64,000 nucleotides of DNA from Pomphorhynchus laevis (lineage: Eukaryota > Acanthocephala > Palaeacanthocephala > Echinorhynchida > Pomphorhynchidae): assembly GCA_012934845.2 (NCBI GenBank), contig WNNJ02001160.1:124001-188000 (forward strand). Reading direction: 5' to 3'. Below are positions 22,501 through 31,287 of the stretch, piece by piece (within the stretch, counting starts at the first letter, position 1; every line of letters starts with the position of its first letter). Under the pieces are notes generated by a model. The model was not told the origin of the DNA and searched no databases. It saw nothing but the letters and a program-made list of their open reading frames with translations. A program made the translations under genes and the position numbers.

Positions 22501-25500
22501 TTTAATCTAATTCAAACTGACCTAGTGGAAGATTGCCAATGAAAACACTGTGACTCAATTTCTACAATGCGTATCTTTAAGTATTTGCATTCAAAATCAA
22601 TAAATATACCTGCTTATTGTCCGCTGAGCATAACTTTACCCTAAGATGCCGACCATTGAATAGCGTCGAATTTCTAACGTTCATTCAAATACGTAAAAAT
22701 ATCAATTTACAAAAGAAAGATGGTACAGTTGCATGGCTTCTTTTGCGCTTCTCTGATTTTCAAAGCGTACATAAAATATAACTGTCCGGAAATCTTCATT
22801 CAGACGATTACTAAAAATAACAAAGCTATCCAAAACTATTGAGAACATTCATGAATAACGATATTAGAATGCTATTTATATCCACAAAATTAAAACTTTT
22901 GTAAATTAAATTGCCTCTACCTTATCCGTACAATTACATTGTACGGATTCAACAAACGCGAATTTTAAATTAAAAATTTAACTGGGATTTAATTCAATTT
23001 AATGGGATTCAGCTGCAACAACGAAAGTGTGAAAATTACAATCCCTTCATTTCAATCAGTCTTTGTAAAATTTCTACAAATTTAATTCAATAAAAGCAAA
23101 AAAAGTGATTTTTGCTAATTTATAGCTTATTTTGCCATGTGTATGCTTTATATATGGCCAAAATAACTTTGTGGTCGTTTGAACTTATTTTGATTTTAAA
23201 AGGGCAAAATCGGTGATTTTTACTAAAAATAAATTAATTATTTAATTAGTAATTAATTATTTAATTATTTTCTAATTTATTTTTACTAATTTAAAAGATA
23301 AAAGCTGAAAGTGTTGGAGGAATCTACTGTGATTACAAAATTTTTTGTAAATAATTATAAATCTAGATTGTGGCAAAAGTCCATAGTGACATCGTTGTAA
23401 TCTGATGGAGACAGGTGTAATCAAAGCCTGTATAGTTGAAAGTATAAATTTTAATGATAACTGCTAATAACCTTTCTTTGTGTTAAAAATATAAATTGAA
23501 TCAGCTAACTGAGTTTACGTATTTAATATAATTATAAAATAAACAAAACATAATAATGCTAAATCAAAATTTAATAATTAAATAATAAAATTAATAATTG
23601 TTTTTAGATTTTCTATAATTTAAATCAAGTTAAAAAATTGAAATTTAAAATAAACGTCATTTTTATGAATTGACTAATAAATAACAGACGTTGTATCAGA
23701 ATAAGAATTAGAGGTCATCAGGAGGAACTGTTATGCTATCAGGTTTCAGCCCCTAACTCCTCTACCAAACATAGCAGCGGGGCCAAATACATGCTAATGA
23801 TGTATTTCCTCTGATAAAACTATCTAGTATCTTATTCTAATACAAAGTATATTATTTATTATCCATCCATAAAAATTTGTCACTTAAGAGTTTAAATTTA
23901 TTCTTTATATTATTGTGTTGATTTATATATTTTACTATTTTCTGCTTGATGTTATTTTTATAGTAACCTAGTTTAAAATATGTATCTATTAAATTATTTA
24001 AATGATTTTGAAGAAAGCCAATATCATTACAAATTGTTGCAATTCTTAAAATTTCATTATTTAATGTATTATATTTTATATTATATGGTATGCATGAATG
24101 CTCATGCAAAAATATGTTTCTTGTAAATTTAAATATGTCATCTTTACGATATAAATTAATAGTAGTTTTAGTTAATGTTAATTTAATGTTCATATCTAGA
24201 TATACACCTTCTTTATCATTAATATTGGTTTTGTTAAGAATAAGGCTTTCTGGATAAATTTGTTCACTAATTGAATAAAAATTATTAGAATTAAATACAC
24301 ATATATCATCAATGTATCGAAACATATATTTCATATATTTATATTGTTTAGATTTAGTTTTTACACAGTTATGAACAAATTCATATTCTATAAAGCTTAA
24401 AAATAAATCAGCTATAATTGGGCTACTAGTACCACCCATTGGAACACCTTTTACTTGTCTAAATATAGATGTAGCTAATTTTAAATAATTTTGATTTATC
24501 AAAATATTTAAGGATTCTATTAATTCAATTTTATCCATATATTTATATTTATTTGATGGTTTAATTTTTGTTAGATAGGCGTTATAATTATTATAACATA
24601 TATACGTATATCTTTTTCCGAATATAAGATTAATTAATTTTACTAACGCTTCTTTAATATCTACTAAACCTAGATTTGTATAAAGAGTACTAAAATCGTA
24701 TGTATTCATATTTTGAAAATTTATTCCTTTTGTCTGTAACGGAAATCGCCATCAGTATTTTAATTTTCAAAAATATTCAACATAAATATTTGCTTTTTAC
24801 AATTGACTTGCCTGGCCAAAGCAACCTTTTTATATAAATTGCACCTGTTTGCAATCTAAATATGTATTTGATGATACATGGTTAATAAAGATGCAAATCG
24901 ATTTTACCAGTCCTCGTAACCTTATAGACTCAATGCTGCCGAATGGTTTAAACAGACGTTTAATGGCCTAAACAATCAAAACAGAATTTGTTCTCATTAC
25001 AAATAAATGGAATTTTTAACGTAAAATTATTAATTATTAATTTTATAATTATTTAAAAATAAAAAAGGATGATCAAAGAATTATTCAACATCCTTTGATG
25101 TTAGATCATCAAAGGATATCGAGAACAGGAGATGGCTGAACAAACAAGAAAGAAATTTACGAGAAATAAATTTCTCGTAAAAGGGGAAATTTAATGAGCT
25201 GATGGATAATTGAAATATCAATTTGTGTAATATACCTTTCTACAATTTTAAATTTACAGCAATTTTTAATAAATTCGAGGTTTCAAAGCTATCGTTCTAA
25301 CATTTTAATTTTACAAACACAAAATTAAATAAGAACGATTTTCAAATCTTTTATTGATAATAACTTGTTCATACAATCTATTCATACAATCATTGTACAC
25401 ACAATCTATTTAATAAAAGTGATGCTCATCTTTTGCAATTCCTTATATTGGATTTATAAAAGGAATTTACATAAAAGAAATATGAAACTTTTGAAATTTC

Positions 25501-25914
25501 CTTGGATTACACAATACGACGAGATATCGCACTACGTAGGCAAATCTGAAAGATGCTAGAACAAATAAACAAACGATTTTAAAAGTTTAATATAAAAATA
25601 ATACAAAATAATATAAAAATAAATATTATTAATAAATATTATACTTTTAATAATATTTTAAAAGCAGAATTTTGTTTGGCATTTTAAAGCAAAAATTAAT
25701 CTGTAAATTATAAATTTATAAATATATTTTGAAGCTAATATTCTTTGTAATCTCGTTGGTACATTTTGATTAAATAACTTACCTTTTTAGATGTTGATTT
25801 AGCCACATTCCCGACATAAATCGTCCTACTATTTTCGAGACTTGTTTCACTAATTGCAAATTCATTTCGCTTAAAAAGTCTATTTTTCCGTGCACTATTT
25901 TTTATAGAGTTCAT
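19550..25914 (-). CDS. rbm34: RBM34/Nop12-like two-RRM RNA-binding protein (nine exons)
   Basis: A nucleolar RNA-binding protein family linked to large-subunit rRNA maturation. Exons on the minus strand: 25914-25783, 24967-24908, 24855-24808, 22810-22728, 22673-22610, 22561-22522, 20941-20823, 20772-20689 and 19807-19550. RRM1: RTIYVGNVAKS, LFKPFGSIESIRLR, KKVALARQ, TVIFYVRFENQRSAKEAM, LFNGRHLRVKLCSA. RRM2: HSVFIGNLPL, NVRSAFNDFGDVSDIRIIRD, GKGFGYVEFA, TVDGRTLRIQPAVK. The C-terminus is strongly basic, as in RBM34. Other joins are in phase; the 24808-to-22810 junction is not, so a small exon or different splice site is missing there. Intron lengths of 48-54 bp contrast with a 2-kb intron holding a Penelope-like element. 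The start ATG follows TTGTTGTAG, an acceptor-like site. Confidence 0.88.
19808..20688. other. Last intron of the RBM34-like gene
   Basis: 881 bp of AT-rich sequence. No ORF, repeat family or RNA gene recognised. Confidence 0.5.
21056..21122 (+). mobile_element. 67-bp RTE LINE scrap
   Basis: Identical over 67 bases to the reverse complement of 14189-14255 in the RTE element. No other part of the element is present. It lies in an RBM34 intron. Confidence 0.85.
21990..22200. other. GC-rich island with an unidentified minus-strand reading frame
   Basis: About 200 bp of markedly higher GC in an intron that is otherwise over 75 percent AT. The minus strand is open for about 57 codons, ending in a TGA near 22010, and reads like protein (PITEELGRRLKRAIGDQRA, FMFQRVSMAVQRGN, ECIIESMERKEGIMEF). 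It looks like a captured exon or a transposon fragment. I do not recognise it. The plus-strand frame at 22005-22196 is probably its shadow. Confidence 0.4.
23500..24720 (-). mobile_element. Penelope-like retroelement copy 1 (5'-truncated)
   Basis: The RT ORF at 24709-23852 is followed by a terminal region (23850-23502) that ends in the repeated motif TCAGCTAACTGAG. It lies in the 2-kb RBM34 intron, on the same strand as the gene. The RT lacks its N-terminal motifs, and no GIY-YIG nuclease is visible. The terminal region is shared with copy 2 (28900-29260) and with two stand-alone copies at 33610-33975 and 34550-34910. Confidence 0.65.
23852..24709 (-). CDS. Penelope-like reverse transcriptase fragment
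   Basis: 285 codons open. The first catalytic block is YDFSTLYTN (motif A). Later blocks are GVPMGGTSSPIIADLFLSF, then RYIDDICVFN (catalytic YIDD), IYPESLILNKTN and GVYLDMNIKLT. The tail has paired tyrosines and lysines. These motifs fit the Penelope-like RT branch better than LINEs or LTR elements. The frame runs a few codons upstream of the ATG (TKGINFQN) before a stop, so the first RT motifs are missing. A second copy at 29275-29845 is almost identical but frameshifted. Confidence 0.65.
   Translation of the reverse strand: MNTYDFSTLYTNLGLVDIKEALVKLINLIFGKRYTYICYNNYNAYLTKIKPSNKYKYMDKIELIESLNILINQNYLKLATSIFRQVKGVPMGGTSSPIIADLFLSFIEYEFVHNCVKTKSKQYKYMKYMFRYIDDICVFNSNNFYSISEQIYPESLILNKTNINDKEGVYLDMNIKLTLTKTTINLYRKDDIFKFTRNIFLHEHSCIPYNIKYNTLNNEILRIATICNDIGFLQNHLNNLIDTYFKLGYYKNNIKQKIVKYINQHNNIKNKFKLLSDKFLWMDNK
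25090..25117. repeat. Short perfect inverted repeat
   Basis: ATCCTTTGATG, a 6-nt loop, then CATCAAAGGAT. Confidence 0.8.
25156..25181. repeat. Short perfect inverted repeat
   Basis: TTTACGAGAAAT, a 2-nt loop, then ATTTCTCGTAAA. Confidence 0.8.
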
Positions 25915-26154
25915 CGAACTACAACAAATTCATGATAAAAAATGAATTAATGAATAAAAATGTTTTTAAATTGCGACGAAATCATTTATTGATTAATAAT
26001 TTGTTATAAATAAAATATATACATAAATGGGAGATTTATAACATAAAAATATGTCTTATAAAGAAATAAATATACGTGCTAAGTATCTAAATGGTTACTC
26101 GTATATTTTAACATTTGATATTTTGGTTCGCATGTAGAAAAGAAAAAAGTAACT

Positions 26155-26230
26155 TTAATTTAACTTTATTGCATCTGTGAGCTGAAATTCTTCTGGTTAT
26201 GGCACGATATTATCCTCACAGGTATTGAAC
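26155..26230. repeat. Direct repeat unit flanking the SINE copies
   Basis: The stretch starting TAATTTAACTTTATTGCATC recurs with about 85 percent identity at 26605-26675, so the SINE-containing block is a tandem duplication of about 450 bp. A second direct repeat (TTTTTTACTGATTTTGATTT) occurs at 26250-26300 and 27452-27505, on either side of the whole array. Confidence 0.7.
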
Positions 26231-26311
26231 TTATTCTTGATAAGTTCATTTTTTACTGATTTTGATTTTAAACGACGTTATAACACTTTGTATTTCAATA
26301 GTAGTAGCCGT

Positions 26312-26587
26312 TACTAATTAGCCTGGGTGGATATCATCAGCTGCTGACCCAAACCTACATTTCACGTATCGACCCTTATTGTCTGCTTTCTCCGTACACT
26401 GGTGCTGATCGGATCTGAACTCCTGACGTCTGTATCGCGATTCAACGTTACATGATCTACGCTGACTGCTCCAGTGGTGTAGATATACATTTCTGTATAT
26501 TATTTTTGGTAAGAGATAGTATTCTAGCTATCTATTAAAAACCTTTTGTGTGATTCGCAAGTGTGATCAGTGTTTTTTATGTTGCCA
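26312..26587 (-). mobile_element. tRNA-derived SINE copy 1
   Basis: On the minus strand a tRNA-like segment carries a degraded A box (CAGCGTAGATCATG) and a B-box-like AGTTCAGATCC. It is followed by a conserved body ending near ATCCACCCAGGCTAATTAG. It matches copies 2 and 3. Confidence 0.65.
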
Positions 26588-26693
26588 CTTGCAATGAATG
26601 CTTTTAATTTAACTTGATTGCATCTGTTAGCGGAAATTCTTCTGATTGTGGCACGTTAGTATCTCACATGTATTGATCCTATTTTTCACACAG

Positions 26694-26983
26694 CGAGACG
26701 CTACTAATCAGCCTAGGTGGGTCTCATCAGCTGCTGAACCATATCTACAATTCACGTTTCGACCCTTATTTTCTGCTTACTCCGTACACAGGTGCTGATC
26801 GGATTTGAACTCAGGACGTCTGTATCGCGATTCAACGTTACATCCACTAGGCTGACTACTCCAGTGGTGTAGATATACATTTCTGTATAGTACTTTTGGT
26901 AGGGGATCGTATTCTAACTATCTATTAGAAACCTACCTATTTGTGTGATCCACTAGCCGGATCACTGTTTTTCATGCTGCCAT
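26694..26983 (-). mobile_element. tRNA-derived SINE copy 2 (best preserved)
   Basis: On the minus strand the A-box region reads GTCAGCCTAGTGGATGTAAC and the B box GAGTTCAAATCC, about 35 bp apart, as expected for an internal RNA polymerase III promoter. The tRNA-unrelated body contains AAGCAGAAAATAAGGGTCG and CAGCAGCTGATGAGACCCAC. No tRNA gene function is implied. Confidence 0.7.
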
Positions 26984-26992
26984 TTGATACAG

Positions 26993-27115
26993 CAGGACGC
27001 TACGAATCAGCCTGAGTGGGTATCATTAGCTGTTGACCCAGACTTATACATCACTATTCGACCCTTATTATCTGCTTACTCCGTAAACTGGTGCTGATCG
27101 GATTCGAGCAGTATT
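26993..27115 (-). mobile_element. tRNA-derived SINE copy 3 (partial)
   Basis: Holds the tRNA-unrelated body and the B box (CTCGAATCCGATCAGC on the minus strand), and stops before the A box. Confidence 0.6.
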
Positions 27116-27646
27116 TTGCGAAAACAAAAATGAATACGAAAATTTTTCATGAAAATTTAATTTGAGATTTTCTTTATTAGGCCAGAATATCTGAAACTAA
27201 ACCAACGAAAATTGTATTTACTGCCGTAGTATAAGTCGACGTATGATAGACATCGCAAAGACACTTCACAAAACCTTTTCTTCTATACTAATAGGGTTGA
27301 TAAGTTACACCGTGACTGACCAAAAGAAATTCACGACTGTACACTTTTGAATAGAGAGGTAAATGTCAACGATCAAAAAATCGCAGAAACAGACAACTAA
27401 GGCCGATAATCAATATGATCGAATAAGGACTGAAGCCTAGATACCTTTTTAATTTTTTTACTGATTTTGATTTCAAACGACGTTATAACACTGTTTGTAT
27501 TTCAATTTATTAATTTTATTAAAAATTATCTACAAATTAAAGGTATAATTTCTCGAGATTCAAAATTCGAAAAATACATTGCATATGTAAGTTACGAGAT
27601 TTAACGGTACGTGGATTTATTTCAAGCATAAACTTGAAACTTATTT
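27116..27646. other. Unassigned AT-rich stretch after the SINE array
   Basis: No ORF or known family. The only structure is the direct repeat near 27452-27505 shared with 26250-26300. Confidence 0.4.
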
Positions 27647-27946
27647 ATAGTATGGAATCAAAAAAAACGACAATTTCTATTATTCGATAAAAAGGTCCAG
27701 TCCAATATTTAAATAGCTGCTGCTATCATCAGGACATGCTGTTTCAGCACACGCCAATGTGTCTTATGTTAAAGTTTTCTTTTATATAATAGTTTACTTT
27801 TATATATTTTCTTTTAAAACTTTAACATAAGAAACTTTGGCGTGTGTCGAAACAGCAGTTCCTGATGATTGCAGCAGCTATTGAAATATTGGACTGTACC
27901 TTTTCTTAAATAAATAGAAATTGTCGTTTCTTTGATTCAATACTAT
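27647..27946. mobile_element. Foldback/MITE-like element 1
   Basis: Two arms of about 130 bp (27647-27778 and 27816-27946) are inverted copies with roughly 90 percent identity around a spacer of about 37 bp. Arm landmarks are CGACAATTTCTATT, CAGTCCAATATTT, AGCTGCTGC and CTTATGTTAAAG. No coding capacity. A clear target-site duplication was not found. Confidence 0.8.
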
Positions 27947-27959
27947 CAGTAAAAACGAT

Positions 27960-28315
27960 ATCAGTGACGAGACCATCTGAAATTGATGCAACCCATTCCT
28001 CTCAAGAACAAAGAATATTACTTAAGCATGATCGAGCATTTCGGAAACCATGTTGGTCTACGTGAATGATGCCATTTCTATCAAGATGATTAGCTACGCG
28101 GCGATAAACAAAGCGCTCATTTCTACACTTGTGAGACTAATTCTACGATAGTTCGAAGCACTGTTCCTATCGCCTCTTTTAAAAACTGCGACAACGGTAG
28201 AGGTTAACCAATCATCTGACAACTGACCATTATTTATCGATAACTTAAATAACTCAGACGATAAAGAAGTTATACCAGGACGAAGATATTTCAGCACAAA
28301 TGAATGAACGTCATC
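27960..28315 (-). mobile_element. CR1-clade (type 1) RT fragment
   Basis: The minus strand encodes LKYLRPGITSLSSELFKLS, SDDWLTSTVVAVFKRGDR and NYRRISLTS, then a degraded HGFR block. These are the RT fingers of the CR1 family seen at 4.6-5.1 kb and 39.8-40.2 kb. It is truncated at both ends and lies beside foldback element 1. Confidence 0.75.
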
Positions 28316-28719
28316 AGTTTATTTATCGAACTTTTATTTGTTGTATAAAATCGTTTTTTAAATTTCTTAAATACAGCAAAATCAGTAAATTTTAAAATCG
28401 TTTTTTTTAAGAACACCGCACAGAATCAACAATTTAGCTTGACCAACAATATATATTAATTGGTACGATATTCGTTGGTTTAAACTTTCAGAATTTAGAC
28501 TTTTAAACGTATAAATCAGGAAAATATCTCTAGCGGTTTTAAAAGATTTTATAAATCAGCCAACTAAGTTTACGTATTTTATACGTATAGAAATTAAAAA
28601 TAAGATAAACAGTTATAAATAATAAATAATTATATACGATTTTATACAATTTATATTTATATCAAATTAAAATTTAAAATTAAAAAAAGAATTCTTTAAT
28701 CCTAGATGCAGCACTGTAC

Positions 28720-28805
28720 ACTACAATCAGCGTAGGTGGACCTCATCAGCAGTGAGCCTACGCCTACCTTTAGTGTTTCGGTCCTTTAATGATCTGCTGA
28801 AATTT
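28720..28805 (-). mobile_element. SINE body fragment (diverged)
   Basis: AATCAGCGTAGGTGGACCTC followed by CATCAGCAG and a TTTCGGTCCTT block. It aligns with the conserved body of the SINE copies at 26.3-27.1 kb but has no tRNA part. Confidence 0.5.
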
Positions 28806-28899
28806 TCCTCTGCTGCCTTTCTGTAAAAAGGCAGAGTATAAAATCTTATATAATTATTTCTTATTTATCTTTATCTTTATTTATAAATCGTATAAATTA

Positions 28900-29870
28900 A
28901 ATAAGCTAACTGAGTCTACGTATTTTATATTGCAAATTAAAAATAATGCAAAATAAAAGTTAAATAGTTAAATAATAAAAAATTAATTAACAATAAATAA
29001 TTGTTAAAAGATTTCATATAATTTATATTAAGATGATTTATAAACCGAAATTAAAAATAAAAATCAATTTTTATGAATTGACTAATAAATAACAGACGTT
29101 GTATCAGAATAAAGATTAGTGGTAATCAGGAGGAACTGCTATGTTATCATGTTTCGGCCCCTTACTCCTCTACTCAACATAGCAGCGGGATAAAATACAT
29201 GCTAATGATGTATTTCCTCTGATACAACTATCTAGTATCTTATTTTAATGCAAAGTATATTATTTATTATCCATCTATAAAAATTTGCCACTTAAGAGTT
29301 TAAATTTATTATTTATATTATTGTGTTGATTGATATATTTTACTATATTCTGTTTGATGTTATTTTTACAGTAACCTAGTTTAAAATATGTATCTATTAA
29401 ATTATTTAAATGATTTTGAAGAAGGCCAATATCATTACATATTGTTGCAATTCTTAAAATTTCATTATTTAATGTATTATATTTTATATTATATGGTATG
29501 CATGAATGCTCATGCAAAAATATGTTTCTTGTAAATTTAAATGTCATCTTTACGATATAAATTAATAGTAGTTTTAGTAAATGTTAATTTAATGTTCATA
29601 TCTAGATATACACCTTCTTTATCATTAATATTGGTTTTGTTAAGAATAAGGCTTTCTGGATAAATTTGTTTACTAATTGAATAAAAATTATTAGAATTAA
29701 ATACACATATATCATCAATGTATCGAAACATATATTTCATATATTTATATTGTTTAGATTTAGTTTTTACACAGTTATGAACAAATTCATATTCTATAAA
29801 GCTTAAAAACAAGTCAGCTATAATTGGGCTAATTTTACATCTCAATAAAACGCTTTTTTACTTTATCATC
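28900..29870 (-). mobile_element. Penelope-like retroelement copy 2 (truncated, frameshifted)
   Basis: The terminal region is at 28905-29260, with the TCAGCTAACTGAG-type end at its left edge. An RT remnant at 29275-29845 covers the palm through the C-terminal tail (RYIDDICVFN, YLDMNIKLT) and is nearly identical to copy 1. A small deletion near 29540 shifts the frame, and the copy stops abruptly near 29835. Confidence 0.65.
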
Positions 29871-30156
29871 CATTTTAATTTTATTAATAAATAATGTATA
29901 AGTTTATAAATCTTAGTCTTTATAAATCTTTATCTTTATAAATCTTTATCTTTATACATTGCAAATGATAAAAAAATACAAATAGCATAAAAAATACTTT
30001 TTAAAGATCATTATTAAAACGATTTTAAAAGTCGGTTAATTTTAATGATCGGTTTCTTTCAATGATCGATATTCGGTCATTAAAATTTATTTAAGAAAGT
30101 AAACTTAAACTATTTTTGTAACACTAAAATTTCGGTGATTGAACATAATATCGATA

Positions 30157-31181
30157 TTAGTAAAATCCTCCAACTCGATCACGTGGAATTAATCGCAAAT
30201 CACTGCCATATTTTAAAAATACGTTTCCTAAACACAAAACAAATTATCAGTGAAAGCACATTCAATAATAAAATGAATTAATATATGAAATAATATATAA
30301 TATAATATATTTAATAATATATAAAATAATAATATGTCAATAATAAAATGACATAAATTATTTTATGTCATTTTTCATTATTTTCAATTATTTATTATGG
30401 TCATTTTTCTGACATAAAATAAAATAAATATTATAAAAATTTAGATTTAGCAAAATACAATTTCAGGTAGTCGACATTTTTATTTACTTAAACAATATTA
30501 AAACATTAAATTACAAACTGCAAATAAAATAATCTGAAAAGTAACCTACCAGCTGTTTGTTGAGGGCTTATCCCAATACCATCATCGGTAATTAACGCGC
30601 TAGTTCCTGCGTTAACCTTGAACTAAAAAAATCACTTATGAGATAAAAAAACGCAAGATGGTATTAACTTTGTAAAGAAAGTTTCTTTAAAGAAATTCGA
30701 AGTAGCATGACGGGATTGAACAGTCAATTGGGTTAAAGACAAAACGTTTAATTTTGTATTTTGACAATGAATTATTTGGAATAACAACTTATTACTCATA
30801 AATCTATTAATAATCTATTACTAGTTTATTAATAGATTAGATATGCATATGAATGAAGAATTATAAATATTAAAATAACTTTTAAGAGAATTATGTATTA
30901 TGTTTAAACATTTAAAGTAAATCAGTAAAAAATATGTGTTAAGATTAATTTGGATTTAGCTTACCTCCTCAGCAGCGTACTTAAGTACCGCGGTTAACGG
31001 AGTGTCTTCTGGTACTGATAAGCTAAAGAACAAAATGTATTTTTCCTAAGTTGTGATAAATTATTTACACTTTAAATGGTAATTTAGGATCCGAGGTTAG
31101 GGTTATTTTTAGTTTAATTTTAGGAGCATTTGGATTTGGTACGGGGGTGCTCACAGAGGCCGACGCAACAGAATTTGACAT
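30157..31181 (-). CDS. ufm1: Ubiquitin-fold modifier 1 (UFM1), four exons, complete
   Basis: A ubiquitin-like modifier conjugated to ER-bound ribosomes and other targets by UBA5, UFC1 and UFL1. Minus-strand exons: 31181-31069, 31022-30965, 30622-30550 and 30227-30157. All joins are in phase and total 104 codons plus a stop. Recognisable blocks are [51 protein letters not shown] and [19 protein letters not shown], each nearly identical to animal UFM1. The N-terminus is about 15 residues longer than human UFM1. The precursor tail after the conserved VG is GFY, in place of the human SC, and must be removed by a UFSP protease. The start ATG directly follows TGCTTATAG, a likely trans-splice acceptor. 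The TIMMDC1-like stop is 106 bp upstream. Confidence 0.95.
30345..30374. repeat. Short perfect inverted repeat in a UFM1 intron
   Basis: AAAATGACATAAA, a 4-nt loop, then TTTATGTCATTTT, in the third UFM1 intron. Confidence 0.8.
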
Positions 31182-31287
31182 CTATAAGCAAAAACAATCG
31201 TATATAAAAACATATAGATGTTTAAAAACATAACAATTGAAATATAACACAATATTAAGTAAATCAATTGTCTATTAATATCAACAA

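Larger units (their letters stand above)
24968..25782. other. First intron of the RBM34-like gene
   Basis: 815 bp, AT-rich, with two short perfect hairpins (25090-25117 and 25156-25181). The small frame at 25365-25559 has no supporting features. Confidence 0.5.

Noticed and set aside
25365-25559. 64-codon plus-strand ORF
   Set aside because: Low-complexity, inside an RBM34 intron, with no motif and no codon bias.
26690-26990. A functional tRNA gene
   Set aside because: The A and B boxes are recognisable, but no proper acceptor stem forms and three similar copies share a long unrelated body, so it is a SINE.
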